A stretch of DNA of 64,000 nucleotides from Dermanyssus gallinae (GCA_003439945.1 QVRM01002079.1:1-64000); one strand, 5' to 3'. Shown: positions 1 through 11,937, counted from the first letter of the stretch. Numbers and translations: made by a program. Notes: generated by a model not told the origin, from the sequence alone.

Positions 1-1580
1 TCATCATAACTCGAAAAATAGCGAGCAATGTGATGAAAACGGGAATTTGTGTTTCTCGGGCAGCAGCGCGTATCGGCGTATTTGTCGCACGACCGCCTAC
101 ACCGAGACCATGCTGTTGAACACTGTGGCAAGTAATTACCACAATCGAGAACATGGCCCGGTTGGTCCTCAGTTTGCTAACATTCTTACTACTAACTGTC
201 CCGACCTTAGCGTCCTCCCGCTCCCATCATTCAACAGCCCGGCAGAATGAGTTTAATTTCGTTGCAATCTCCAAAGATCAAAGGGCAAACTCCTCGGCCT
301 ATGCCTACATTGATAGCATATGCCCAGCGCTACCAGTAGCATCTGTGGTATTTGCTCCTATATCATCTTCTCTTCTCCCGTTTGCTCGCTTTGCCTGTCT
401 CCTCTATCTTTGCATATTTCCTGTATTTCATACATACAAGGCACCCAGAGTAGAATCTGCCAATTGTCACGGGTCATTCACCTACCTACCACCGGCCTCT
501 ACACTACACGATACTTTTTGTTCTATAGATGCGAAGAAAAATAGTGGTCACGGGAATGTTCGTATTGTTACGGCTCTTTATTGTCGTCGTCGTCGTTGTT
601 GTTTTTGCAGTTCTTGCTATTGTTGTGGTAGTTGTTGCTATTGTTGTTGTTCCTCTTTTCTTGTTGATGGTGTTGTTGTTGTTGCTACTTGTTCCGCCAA
701 AACTAAAGCGGCATCATACGATATATAGAGAAATGGGTGCGCGTACACGTTCACACGCGTCCACAGACAGGACGGAAAGCGTACCGAGGGGCAGACATGC
801 ATTATATGGGGACTGAAGGCAAAACCAGAGATCCCTTCCCCCCCCCCCCTCCCCCCCCCCCAGAAACCGGTTTCGACACGGCACACAGATAAAGATGAGG
901 AAGCGATCCGCCGACATCATCATGTTTGGACCGACAGAGCAGCCGAGAGCAGCATCTGGTGTTGCTCGAACACTGCTCCAACTCGTACAACATTGGCCAC
1001 AGCGACTACTACAACCGCTTCAGCTTGCTCCACGTATCATCTCTACGGCGATGTGTTGTTGTTTGTGTTGCCATATTTAATTTGTCGACCCTTTCAATAC
1101 TTTCATATCGCTCGCGGTGTACCCTTGCTAGCGGCTCGTAGCGACTCCATCATCGTTCTCAGTGAGCAGCTGAAAAATAACATCGCTCTTACTACGAAGA
1201 CGCTTCAACGCCACCGTTGCGAACATCGGCGAATGGCGAATGGTCTCGAATGCCATGCGCTTCAGTCCCATGTCGTTTCTTGAGCGACTGCACGGTGATA
1301 GTATTGCTTATCGAAGCCCTAGTTTTGTGCATATAGGTTATATACATATATGTCGCAAAGGGGGCATGTGTTCCTACATATATTTTTCATTTTGTTTATT
1401 TCTCAATACTTGAAAAACGAAAAAACAATCATTTTAATCAGACGAGAAGCGGAAATGGTCTTGTTTTGGAATGAGAGCGAAATGACCCAAAAAAGTTGTT
1501 TCGAAGCGTTTTATCCTGACATATCTTCATCTTTGTACATACATATTAAAGTGAACACATGCACAACCGTTAGCATTTCA
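1..1580. other. no recognisable gene; low-complexity patches
   Basis: I see no exon with a recognisable protein family here. The open frames are short and overlap in all frames. Two low-complexity patches lie inside: GTT/GTC triplets at about 580-690 and a C homopolymer tract at about 838-861. The frames rich in Val, Leu and Cys across the triplet patch are consequences of the repeat and are not reported as genes. Confidence 0.5.
580..692. repeat. GTT/GTC-rich trinucleotide tract
   Basis: Imperfect runs of gttgtt, gtcgtc and gttgct are seen over about 110 bases. The same composition recurs, on either strand, at 10.3-11.7 kb, 16.8-17.3 kb, 29.6 kb and 34.6 kb, so it is a genome-wide habit rather than a coding signal. 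Confidence 0.8.
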
Positions 1581-1584
1581 CCAA

Positions 1585-1767
1585 CTTGCGTAATAAATGA
1601 ATCCACTCGCCCCAAAAGACAAAGTTAAGGATTGAAAGGTCGGGAGATAGCGCCGGCCAAGCGATGGGCCCATCCTGGCCAATCCTCCAATTCGGGATGG
1701 TCGCGTTCAGGTAGCCCGCATCACAGCAGGTGTTTGCGGTTTCGCTACAGTGGCCAGAAGCTAACAC
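1585..1767 (-). pseudogene. decayed Tc1/mariner-superfamily transposase fragment
   Basis: Read on the minus strand the translation contains IAWPALSPDLSILNF followed by FWG, which corresponds to the IAWPPRSPDLTSLDF-FLWG block of the transposase carried by the foldback at 38.1-39.1 kb. This is the region around the third catalytic Asp of the DDE/D domain (SPDL, DFFLWG). The aspartate after SILN is replaced by Asn, and only about 60 residues remain before and after, so it cannot be active. No terminal inverted repeats were recognised around it. The assignment rests on motif similarity alone. Confidence 0.7.
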
Positions 1768-1961
1768 ATTTTAAGAGCATCTTATACGTACTTTAAATTT
1801 TTCAATTATGCTATATACGCAAGGGGCAACATCTTTCTTGGCTCACGTTCTAAGAGATATAATAGCAGCAACCGTCGCCATGACTTCAATCCCGGCTTCC
1901 GCCGAAGCTGTCGGTAAGGACAGCTCGAATACTCATCATCTTATTTATTTAACCTTATATC

Positions 1962-1963
1962 AA

Positions 1964-2010
<47 letters not shown>

Positions 2011-2054
2011 ATATATGATATATATATATAATATATATATATAATATATATACA
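1962..2054. repeat. (TA)n microsatellite with GATATA interruptions
   Basis: An uninterrupted (TA)n run of about 45 bases is followed by tatatgat/tataat variants to about 2054. It generates the spurious Tyr-Ile frames on both strands. Confidence 0.95.
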
Positions 2055-2229
2055 GTTCTCGGCATGTCAGCTGTTCTTGGTGCCGTGATCTCTTCTCGCT
2101 CGGCCAGGCAAGCAGATGCATGATACTTCGTACACGTATTCGAACAAACCAGGTACGATAGCCATAAGCTATATACCATGGTACATATGTGGCGATTGTT
2201 AAATGGAAGATCAGATAGGCACTGCAAAT
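2055..2229. other. unassigned
   Basis: No gene or repeat family recognised between the (TA)n tract and the LINE relic. Confidence 0.4.
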
Positions 2230-3090
2230 ATCCAGATCTCCAGCTTTTTGCCGAACTTGTTTAACTTCATTTTCCCATTTTGAAGTAAAGTTTCAATTGG
2301 TACGCAGCGGCTCAATCTCAATCGAATTATCTCAATAACCGGTTCACAGCCTGACAATAAGTACACAAAGCGAATCCTTGCCCTCATTGACAGGCAAAGT
2401 ATTCGCTTCATGTACATTGCGAAACACCTTTCAAGCAAACCAAAGTTTGCCCGAGTGAGGTATCCCATACTCTGTCAAGACCATACATCACCCTTGAAAC
2501 AATCTTGTGGCTAAAGAGTGCCACTGGCCGTCGGGACGGACCGTCACCGGGCGTTGCCGAACTCTCCATAGATAGACAATGTGCGTAGTAAAGGTCGTCC
2601 CAATATAATGAAAGTCGAAGCTCCAGAACCGGAAAGAGTTGAGAAAATCTAAGGAATAGCCACCGCAACGTATAACGTTTTAGGGCAAAATCGTCATCCT
2701 TCTCTGAACACTTACAGCCGTGGTCTTCATGGCGTTTATTTCTAGCTCCCTTGAGACAAAGAACATTTCTGCGAAAGAAGTGATACGCTGGATGGTACCC
2801 AAGTCGTGATTAGCGACAACAATGTCATTTGTGTACATGACAACTGTGGTCTTCTGGAAGTCCTGACGAATCTAGCCGACAAAAGCGGCAAGCAGAAGAG
2901 TGAAGGAGACGCAGCTTAGCGGGTCCCTTTGCGGGGTTTCCACATTTTGCCTCACTCGCCACACTTCCTGCTCAATAGCTCTAATACTGTTTAACCTAAA
3001 AATGGCCTCAGTGGCATTATATGGCGTCACATTTATCTGGGAACACCTATGCGCACAGCAGCTTAGAGTTCTCGACACGGTTGGGTCTCA
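2230..3090 (-). pseudogene. decayed non-LTR retrotransposon reverse transcriptase
   Basis: On the minus strand two reverse transcriptase blocks can be read in the expected order, with stops and frameshifts between them. Near 2890-2930 the translation reads QRDPLSCVSF, a degraded QGDPLSP (motif B). Near 2790-2860 it reads NDIVVANHDLGTIQ and then ELEINAMKTTAVSV, matching the catalytic Y-x-D-D region and the following N-x-x-K-T motif; the YADD box itself is damaged. The segment downstream to about 2230 is consistent with the post-RT region. The clade cannot be decided; GDPLSP suits the R2, L1 and RTE types. It is non-functional. Confidence 0.6.
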
Positions 3091-4394
3091 CTAGAAACGC
3101 ACAAAATAGGCAAACTTATGGTCTGTCGAGGACGATGGCCGTTCATCGGGGATCTGGTAAACCGCGTTTTAACTTCCGACTACAGCAGCACTACGATAGT
3201 TTCATAGATACTTTGAGCAGAAGATGAGAGAAGATGAGACAAAACACCGGCATTGTTGGACATGCATGAATGGAGCCGCTCTTCGAGGAGCGTCACGTTC
3301 TCACCCCGCTTCTCCGTTCATGGAATCCACCACATCGCACTGGGTTCCACAACCCTTCCGATATGTGTTGCTGCACAATTTGCGGCCTCATTTGCACTAA
3401 GTATCATAGTGTAATGTAAGGTCATTAACAATACCGAAATATAATGTAATAATATAAAAATTAATTAAAAAAAGGATTTTAAAATATATGCATATACATT
3501 GTGAGAGATTTTAAACAGAGTCATACATACACGTGCAATACATATGTGTATGCATGCCCCTTATACAGTAGGCAGTGTGTAGCAGTAGCAACGACCGCAG
3601 ATAAATTGGTCAACAGCACTGGGCAACAGAAGGGGTTGGCGGGAATATTGGGCCTGCACTGGCAGGCGGCTGGACAGACACTAGATCATCACAGGGTTGG
3701 GGGAGGGGGGAGGGTTCTTCCAAAACTGGCATGCCCGAGACACAGTTCCCCGACACAAGAGTTCCCCAAACGCCCCACAAAACCCTAAACAGGTAGCGAC
3801 TCGGTAAGGAAAAGAAAACTCTTGTTACTAGCTTTCTCTCTCTCACACACACACTCGGCTCGAGCTCTGTTCCTCAAAGAGACCAGCTAGCACACACGCA
3901 CACATGGAAACACCAACAGGAAATGCAAGAGAAACATGCAGAAGAGGGAGACAGAGAAAGACAAAGTAAATGGGAGTAAGAGGGAAATTCAGAGAGAGAG
4001 AGAGGGATCCAGAGAGCGAACGCAGAGAGCCGCGCGACGAACGCCAACGAGAAAACTAACTGACCGTTTCCCTCTCCGACAGGCTCTCTGTGTACTGCTT
4101 GCTTCAATGCGAGTGGCTGGGTGAAGCTCGGTGGGCGCCGGTGGACACGGACATGGCGCAGTCTGCTGGAGCAGTATCGATGCAGTAGTATCGACCCGGT
4201 GCGTCGCTAACCCGCTCACTGTGGATCAACAAAAACAAAACCGGTTTGTCTACAACCGTTGTAGCTACACAGTAAGGCATTACACCACTGATGCATGTTC
4301 ATGATATATATATATATGCTTGTGAGCACACACACACACATACCCTCTCACAGTATGAGCTAGGTGTAAACACATGAAAACATGTATGTAATAT
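3091..4394. other. unassigned, with GA-rich and CA-rich patches
   Basis: No gene recognised. The stretch 3830-4020 is rich in GA and CA repeats (for example gagagagagagag near 3994-4005), and a short (CA)n sits near 4329-4340. AT-rich DNA with a poly-A-like run lies near 3450-3490. Confidence 0.45.
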
Positions 4395-4484
4395 ATTATG
4401 TGTATATATATATATAGATAATATATATTAGAGATATATATAGATATAGAGATAGTATAGATATGTCAATATATATATATATAT

Positions 4485-4566
<82 letters not shown>
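4395..4566. repeat. compound (TA)n / GATA microsatellite
   Basis: About 170 bases of tata with gata, gaga and ctata interruptions; all open frames over it are Tyr/Ile repeats. Confidence 0.95.
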
Positions 4567-6296
4567 CCAATTAAGCAAATCAAATTGCGTTACGAGGAAA
4601 CGATTCTTCCCTTTTCTGCACAAAGTGCAGCAGATAGCACATACGCCGCCGGCTGCCAGGTTCGTCACAGTGCAAACGATAATTCTCCCGATATGATTTT
4701 AAGGACGCGCATCACTTGGCAAAGAGCGGAAAATGGTCCGTTTCCATGGTCAACATTGTCGCTGAGTGATGCGAACTCGGTGTAGAGGAAGGGAATGACG
4801 AGCGCTTTCGAATCATCAAGCCGGCAGCAACCGCGTTTGCACACATATCTATATCTAGATATGCGCATTATTGGATTGGCTTTCATGGTTTTAACCGGGG
4901 ACAAGGTAAATGCCGCGGCTAAACATGCAGACTTGTTCAACACACATCTTTAGCGGCAATAAACCTCGAGCCAACGACATATCAGACAGGGTTCCGACGA
5001 AAGGTGCGCATTTTTGCTGCACCATGCAAAATCATACGACGGTTACGTATCCGATGAAGCACAGTGTGGTCTGCACTAGTATGAGAGCCTATAATTGATC
5101 TGGCCAAACCAAGGCGGACCTACAGACGTACACTCGTAATAAACATTCAGAAAACGTATAATTATAACAAATAAGTAACTACTATACGTATACATTAAAA
5201 AAATATATATTACAACTTGTAATAAATCATTTAAGAAGTTCTCACAACCGTATCGTCAATACAAATAATCAAGCACGCAGGTTGCGCAGCTGAAGTACTT
5301 ATTGAATTAAATTACAATCAAATGTAATTGATTCATTCAGTAAACGCTGTTGTATGTAAATAGTGCTACATTTGTGTTGTCCTCTTTCCGCCACAATAAA
5401 CGATAGTTTGAATTGAATTACGCTGAAATTGCAAGTGCCGCTGTATCATTTTGTATTTTTCCAAGGACTTCTGTATTGCTGCTACTACACCTTCGCAGCA
5501 AACAGCGTAAGATCACTATTGCGTGTTTCAGTTTGACCACTTCCGGCCTAATAAGGGATATCCACATGCACTCACACAGCGTCTCATGCATTGTTCAACG
5601 TGGTAATTTTATTTTATTTTTAATGTTGTCTTGCTGTACACTTAAAAGAATAAAACCAATGAAGCGGTCAAATGCTAGACGTTTTTAAAACGAAAACGAA
5701 AAGGTTGAACGATACAATGAACACGGTTAGGAAGCATTTACGAAACGGCCAAAGGTTTGTGTATTCTACTCGCGTAGTCGGCGTTCGTCAAACCACCTCT
5801 CTGGGGTCTGTCACTTACACACGGTACCTACGAAGCAAGTCACAGTATCAAGTATATTTTTCTTATAAGGAGATTTAGGGTTTAAAACACATTTACGTAC
5901 GACTGAGTAGAAGCATAACAGAAGTAGGTAAGCCCCTTCAAACATGCTTACGCTAAGACAGTGCGGGACCCATTCACCTAACGCTAAGTCTCGGAGGCAA
6001 GTTTTGGCAAAAGTCGAGCCCAAAATATCAAGTATCCATGAACCGCCGACTGAACGCGCCTAGCCTATCGTGTTCTTTTCTTTGTTCTGCCAATCGCAGT
6101 CGTTAACGACGCCGGGCTTTCAGATGTTTAGTAAACACAGGTTAGCCACCTGGACTGGCTGACTCACTAACTGAGTGACCTTTGGGCGTTGCCTGAGTCT
6201 GCCTGGGACAGGGCGTGTATCTTCTCGATATTCCTCGACACATTTGCAACGCGGACTTCTGCATCTGTTATCACCGTAAACTAAAATATGTATATG
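4567..6296. other. unassigned intergenic DNA
   Basis: I recognise no exon, RNA gene or repeat family. The middle part (5140-5460) is AT-rich. Open frames are all under 95 codons with no domain I know. Confidence 0.4.
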
Positions 6297-6298
6297 CA

Positions 6299-6349
<51 letters not shown>
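6297..6349. repeat. (TA)n microsatellite
   Basis: Uninterrupted (TA)n of about 50 bases; left flank of a GC-rich block. Confidence 0.95.
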
Positions 6350-6353
<4 letters not shown>

Positions 6354-6605
6354 AGTGCTTCGGCGCCACGGCAGGAGTCAAACCGCTGAACCTTGCTTCG
6401 CGTTCGGTGCTGTCCCAGTGTGTGTCTGGAACGTTTGGTACTTGTCTTTCACCCAGCTGTCGCCATCAGAGCGGACCCGGGCGGATCCCGACACTGCTCA
6501 CGGTTCGACTAGACATTCCGTTGCTTTTCTGACTTCGTAACAGCACCGGGCGCCTAAAAACTCGCGTATTGTGGAGACGTGGCGGGTTTTTGGCGTTTGA
6601 CGACT

Positions 6606-6608
<3 letters not shown>
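6350..6608. other. GC-rich block enclosed by (TA)n on both sides
   Basis: About 260 bases of unrelated, GC-richer sequence lie between (TA)n at 6297-6349 and (TA)n at 6609-6653. I recognise no coding capacity or RNA. The setting is the same as that of the U2 fragment, the R2-like tail and the SINE elsewhere in this window, so an insertion of a retroelement end into a TA tract is an inference. Confidence 0.45.

Positions 6609-6653
<45 letters not shown>
6609..6653. repeat. (TA)n microsatellite
   Basis: Separates the GC-rich block from the U2 fragment; one ttta interruption. Confidence 0.95.
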
Positions 6654-6655
6654 CT

Positions 6656-6707
6656 ATCGCTTCTCGGCCTTTTGGCTAAGATCAAAGTGTAGTATGTGTT
6701 CTTATCA

Positions 6708-6712
<5 letters not shown>
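6656..6712 (+). pseudogene. U2 snRNA 5'-terminal fragment
   Basis: The 57 bases begin exactly at the U2 snRNA 5' end (ATCGCTTCTCGGCC...) and follow it through the stem I region and the branch-point recognition sequence GTGTAGTA to CTTATCAG. I see one inserted A in the AAG of GATCAAG, one C-to-G change after GTAGTAT and a small change before TTTA. The match stops near U2 position 57, where U2 itself reads TTTAATAT, and (TA)n takes over. The Sm site, stem-loops III and IV and snRNA promoter elements are missing, so this is a truncated copy and not a functional gene. Confidence 0.93.

Positions 6713-6742
<30 letters not shown>
6713..6742. repeat. (TA)n microsatellite, 3' side of the U2 fragment
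   Basis: Starts at the point where U2 similarity ends, with a possible shared TTTATAT junction. Confidence 0.9.
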
Positions 6743-6746
<4 letters not shown>

Positions 6747-8829
6747 GTGTGTGTGAGGGAGACAGATACGTCTCTGCACCGAACAAAGTCACATTTTCAA
6801 GGTGTCTACCGGTCCACAAAATAAGACAGGTGGCATCAAAACTGTAATCGTGCGAAAGAATAGCACACGCTTTTGGTTGTAGTCAAACTAAACTAAAAGA
6901 AAACTGAAATAAGAAGTCTAGACAGGTGTTTCTTTAAAAAGACTTTCTGACTTTTGACTTTCTGATCATGAACAATGTACTCGTCTGAATCATTTATGGG
7001 CATTAAAGTATGCGTACGTGTAGAATGGAACAGCGTTGTCAAGGTCACAAGAGTCGGCATCGACAAACGTAGATACTCCGAACACGGAAAGTGCCGCTGG
7101 TCATTGGCATACGGTCGAATGGCCCAATTGCACGGCCAAGTTTGAGTACTACAGCGAACTTTTGCCAAATGTTTGTAAAGGTAGTAACCGAATCCCTGTG
7201 TCGGAAGATAAGTCTTATGGCCGATACGCGAATCTTAGCTGCCGCCTAAACGTGTTCGACCCTTATCGATCACGATGTAGATAGCGACCTACTTACTTAG
7301 AAGCTTCATTGACGCACGAGTTAAGGTGCTGCTTGTCCGTCATGCTGCGTATCCTAATCAAACTAATAAAAAAAAGCGTCCTTAAAAGCAATTGTTAATA
7401 TTGTACTTATTATTTATTTATTTTTATTGAGAAACACATTATTGCAATATATTATTGCATTGCAAATAAAACTTATCTGCAATGCAAATAAAACTTATTT
7501 GCATTGTAAACAAAAATAATCTGTATTGTAATAAAAAATTATGTATTGGGGCTAACATGAGTGAATTAGACTAGATTAAAACGAGGAAAATCATAGGTTG
7601 TTGTTGTGTCGAGCGGCATGTACAATGTCACTAAGAAGCCACACTGCAATAATTGACGTGGTACGGTGTGCTGTGGCTTTTTCTGATCAACTTCGTATCG
7701 ATTATATTTCTGTTTATGCCACAACGGTAGAACGTAGTAACACAACGAGGAAAAGGGATTATGTTTCGGCGATCCGAACCGCGCTACATTCAACCTAAAA
7801 AAGTGACCTTTATAGCAGCAGAAAGATATCACAGAGTTTCTCAATAGCTAACGAAAGTGGCCACCGTGTAATATGTCGACTAATATGCGTGTATACAAGT
7901 AACCGCAATAGGCTCGGGGTGGTAAATCCTGACTAAAGCAGTCAGTTCCTGAATGAGAGTCCATTGGAAAGCGCCTGACTTCTTGGCAACCTATTAGTAA
8001 GGCGCAGAGTTTTCCTCGATAGGAGACGATATTAGGTGAACCTATGTTTAGGCCACATTTTGCATAAATGTTAACGGTAAGCGAGTACTGACATGGAAGC
8101 AAAAATGGTACCCTCATTTACTAGAGGGTTCTAACTTCGTTTGCTTACTCTGCATGCTTAACTAGCATAAGCAAGGGCGTTGCGTGCTACGTTGTGACGT
8201 GAAGAGCACATGACCATTGTCTCACCCAGATGGCAGTTGCAAATGCCAACGTTTATTTCTATCTAATCCACAGTAACATGTTGTTCAAGTCGTCTTACGA
8301 CAACTCAATAAAGCTTAGGCATTGCTTACACATTGTGCACTTCAATGGCCGCCGCGCACGCAGGTGAAATGAATCCCTCATTCGTTCAGCCGCCGGCCGG
8401 CAGATGGCGCGATCATCGCAGCCGTCGCCGTCTTCATCCACGCAGACGCGTGAGCCGATCGGATCATCGAAAGCACCGTGATGTCGACTGCTAGGTTTTA
8501 CAGGGGTCAGGAACCAAAATAAGTAATACACGCCCGTTAGTCTGGGTAGAGTGGAACTTTTAAACCTAATACAAGCCTGGTGGTCTTCTATCCTACATTA
8601 CTGGGAGGTTTGTGATGTGACTTTAGTGTAAGTAAGAAGCCGCTGGTCTGGTTTTCAATCTTTAGTCGGCTGACGAAGCTAGGTGCGTTGTCGCCTCTCT
8701 TACATCTTTGTGTTCGTCCTCATAACAATCTCCACAAAATCAGCACCCGCGTCCGAGATCTTTTTTCAAGTAGGGAATGGAAGCGGACATCTCTTCGAGC
8801 TGCTCCTTGCTGAAAAGTAACCGCAATAA
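6743..8829. other. unassigned intergenic DNA
   Basis: No recognised gene. An 82-codon frame at 7036-7284 (+) has unremarkable composition and no motif I know. AT-rich DNA with repeated aatgcaaataaaactta units occurs at 7440-7550. Confidence 0.4.
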
Positions 8830-9628
8830 GCACGGAGTGATAAATCCCGTGCGATTTTTCACAGGATATATCACGGGGGGGGGCGTGAAGATGGTGCCTT
8901 CCTTGACTGATTAAATGATTCATCAGGCCAGTCAGAGCTTCACTTGTCGACTGGCGTCAGACAACAGTTCTCATCGCTCATCAGCTTTCAGACCATATAG
9001 CCGCTGCCGGTGCGAACTTGGATTAGGTAGTACATAGTTTCCGCAGACTTGCGTCGGTACCAGTTCATTCAGATTTATTGAGATCACTTACATCCCGCTG
9101 CCTCTCTTCCGCTCAAGTCCACTCAACTTCCCAGCTCCTCGGAGTCTTGTTTCTAAGCATTTCTATTTGCTTTCTTTCTTGTATCGTTTTTTTTCTAATG
9201 CTGTATAAGAAGATGATCTCGTCTAACCGTTTTTGACCAAGGTGTTATGAGGGCAGTTACCAGCACAGCGTGCGTGGATACCGTCTTATAGAATCTGGTG
9301 ACCTTTACGATCAGCGTTCTCTGCAGCTTTTTCTATTCTTCTCGGGTTTCAGTGAAACTGGTCCCCACACTGATGATCCGTAGGACAGAAATTTCTCAGC
9401 GACTGACGCTATAAGAGGCGATTTTTCGTCAAGGGCCCCTTTGTTCTTGGCATTAGTCTGGTAATCACCTTGTTTGCCACTTAATACGCGTTGGCCGTCA
9501 CATAATCAGCGTGGGCTGCACAGCTCGGGTTTCTTTAAGCATTACAGCCAGGTATTTGGCTTGCTTGTTTATCTGGATCATGTGGCCGTCCACATGAATA
9601 TTCATTTCCGCAGTGCTTTTTGTCATTA

Positions 9629-9631
<3 letters not shown>
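8830..9631 (-). pseudogene. decayed R1-like LINE, 3' portion
   Basis: The minus strand from 9631 downwards reads STAEMNIHVDGHMIQINK and KYLAVMLKETRAVQ, the counterpart of the YLGVTLD block downstream of the RT domain in the LINE at 40-45 kb. Further on, KTVSTHAVLVTA corresponds to its YRTVSTNAALVLAG. Many stops are present. The upstream (5') edge coincides with a (TA)n tract at 9632-9659, as in the 45.57 kb LINE. The low-coordinate end (8885-8965) shares a repeat with 11938-12012 and probably is the element's 3' untranslated end. Confidence 0.65.
8885..8965. repeat. dispersed repeat, copy 1 (with 11938-12012)
   Basis: The segment around CTTCCTTGACTG, GATTCATCAGGCCAGT and AGAGCTTCACTTGTCGACT recurs at 11938-12012 in the same orientation with a few mismatches. 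It lies at the 3' side of the R1-like relic, which suggests a LINE 3' end. Confidence 0.7.

Positions 9632-9659
<28 letters not shown>
9632..9659. repeat. (TA)n microsatellite
   Basis: Abuts the 5' edge of the R1-like relic. Confidence 0.9.
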
Positions 9660-9662
<3 letters not shown>

Positions 9663-10315
9663 GCTGCAAGTATATTGTTCAGTCGTTTAGCATTGTTGTG
9701 TCATTCTGTATCAACGTAGGCATATCCACCAGCATGTATTCTGTTTTCGTATGTATGTGCGGATAGCAATACATTAAAAGAATATCCTAAATTCTATCGA
9801 ATACTATTTAACTTAATCGACCGGATGTTCAGCGTAAGCAATCGACGCGATTTTTCGGCGCAAAAACCGCTCTTTCCGGGCAGGTGGTTGACTTCGCTCT
9901 CATCTGTTTGTTGATCGAAATCGAGAGATTTCGAATCAATCGATTTTGCGCAGGAACTGAAACTTGCGGCCGTGGCAACGCTGTTGCCAATCGAATGAGT
10001 CACTTGCACCTACATCTCGTGGAGCAAAATCTGCTGTTGCCTTTGAGCGTTATCCTTCAAAGTAAAATGTTTTTTTTTGCTACATGCTAACACAGACAGT
10101 AATAATAATCTGCTATTGCTGTGCGTAGATCGGACGTAGCTTGATCACACCGTCCGTCTAGGCGAGCACGACAACGAGGAAGGCTATAGTCAACTAAGTT
10201 TCCATAGTGTCTTCCGTAAACGTCTTGCGTAAAAACTGCGAAGTGAGCGCCATGAGAAACGAGTTCCGCTGTTGTTGACCCGCTGTCAGCGGGGGGCGAG
10301 GGGGAGAAAAAACAG
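9660..10315. other. unassigned
   Basis: No gene recognised. Short frames at 9794-10090 on both strands have no known motif. Confidence 0.4.
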
Positions 10316-10898
10316 TATGCGGACTACGCCGCAGCAGCAGCAACAGCAGAAAAGAAAAAGGAGGAAACCACAGCAGGAGGGAAGAAGGAAAAGAGACGCG
10401 GGAGGAGGAAATCGAGAGGAAAGCGATGAGACTAAGGGGCCCAAAGAAAGGAGAAGCAGAAACGATGTATGAACGTCAGCAGTAACAACAGCAACGACAC
10501 CAGCAGCAGCAACAACAGCAGCAGCTACAATAGTAGTAGCAACAACAACAACTACAATAGTAGCAACAACAACAATTACAATAGTAGCAACAACAACAAC
10601 AACAACAACAACTACAATAGTAAAAACAACAAATACAATAGTAGCAACAACAACTACAATAGTAGCAACAACAACAACAACTACAATAGTAGCAACAACA
10701 ACATCTACTACAATAGTAGCAACAACAACAACTACTACAATAGTAACAACAACCACAACTACTACAATAGTAGCAACAACAACATTTACAATAGTAGCAA
10801 CAACAACAACTACAATAGTAGCAACAACACCAACAACATCGAAGGAGAAGCAGAAACGAATGTATGAACGTCAGCATTAGCAACAGCAGCGACACCAC

Positions 10899-10929
<31 letters not shown>

Positions 10930-11010
10930 TACATTAGTAGCAACAATAACAACAACAACTACAATAGTAGCAGCAACAACAACAACAGCGAAGCAGCGAT
11001 AGCTGATAGC
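10316..11010. repeat. CAG/CAA/AAC-rich tract containing a direct duplication
   Basis: Trinucleotide-rich DNA with tandem AACAACAACTACAATAGTAGC-like units fills the interval. A larger direct repeat is visible: the block GGAGAAGCAGAAACGA-TGTATGAACGTCAGCA at 10450-10485 recurs at 10844-10880, each followed by AACAGCAACGACACC-type sequence, so the array contains a duplication with a period near 393 bases. The plus frame 10469-10867 encodes 132 residues of Asn, Ser and Tyr; no splice signals or start context support it as a real exon. Confidence 0.8.
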
Positions 11011-11285
11011 ATGTCGACGGACGTCAACATCCACAAAGATGACCGGCCCTCTCTCCACCAACTGCCCTGTTGTTGTTGTTGCTGGTTGACTGAACGAACG
11101 CGAGGAGGCCAGCAGCAACAGCAGCAGCAGCAAACAGAGCCACCGTCAAGTAGACGTGACTGATCCGGCTTGGTCGTCGGTCGTCAGATTTCTTTCTTCG
11201 CGCTGCACTGGCCGCCTGCTTGGTTGGTATTATAGCAACTTCAGACGCGTTCAGTTTGGCATCTTAGTCAAAGAAGTGGTTGTGA

Positions 11286-11690
11286 TTGTTAATATCGTTG
11301 TTGTTGCTGTTGCTGTTGTTGTTCTTCTCTGACTGGTGTTGTTGTTAATGTTGTGGGTATTTTTGTCGTGGTTCTTGGTATTTCTGTTGTTACCATTGTT
11401 GCTACTGCTGTTTTTGTTATTGTTGTTACTGTTGTCGTAGAAATTGCTGCGCTGTTGTTGTTGTTGTTGTTGTTGTTGTTGGTGTTGTTGTTCTTGTTGT
11501 TGCGGTTGCTGCTGTCATAGTAGTTGCTATCGTTGTTATTCTTCTCTGGTTGTCGTCGTAGTGTTTGCTTTTGTTGTTGTTGCTGTCGGCATTGTCGTAG
11601 TTTTTGTTGTTATTGCTGTTTATGTTGTCGTCATTGTTGTTGTTGTTGTTGTTGTTGTTGCTATTGCTATTGCTATTGTTGCTGTTTTCT
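11286..11690. repeat. GTT/GCT/GTC-rich trinucleotide tract
   Basis: Reverse-complement composition of the 10.3-11.0 kb tract, so the two form a loose inverted pair around 11.04-11.28 kb. Val/Leu/Cys-rich plus frames and Asn-rich minus frames follow from the repeat. Confidence 0.85.
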
Positions 11691-11937
11691 ATCTGCTGTC
11701 GCTGTCTTCGGGTCCCAGCTGGAAAAGCGAGCTTCAAGCGGAGCTGCTCTTCTCAGCTGACGACATCAACCAACCCCGACGGAAGTCGGACGTGGCGTTG
11801 ACGATGACGTCGACTTCCACTGGCTAATGACAGCAGCTCCCCCCCCCCCACCTGTGCGGGGAACGACGGGTTCTTCTCTGCGTTTCGCTCTATCTCTCGC
11901 TTAATGTACTACCTGTGTGCGTGCTGGTTCTCGCCAG

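Noticed and set aside
1955..2227. Tyr/Ile-repeat open frames over (TA)n tracts here and at about fifteen other places
   Set aside because: They are translations of TATATA in all frames, with no start context, splice sites or non-repeat domain.
6656..6712. A functional U2 snRNA gene
   Set aside because: Only the first 57 nt are present; the Sm site, 3' stem-loops and promoter elements are missing.
10286..10756. Long Val-, Cys/Tyr- and Asn-rich frames over CAA/GTT tracts
   Set aside because: Every frame is open because the repeat has no stop codon; composition follows the repeat exactly.
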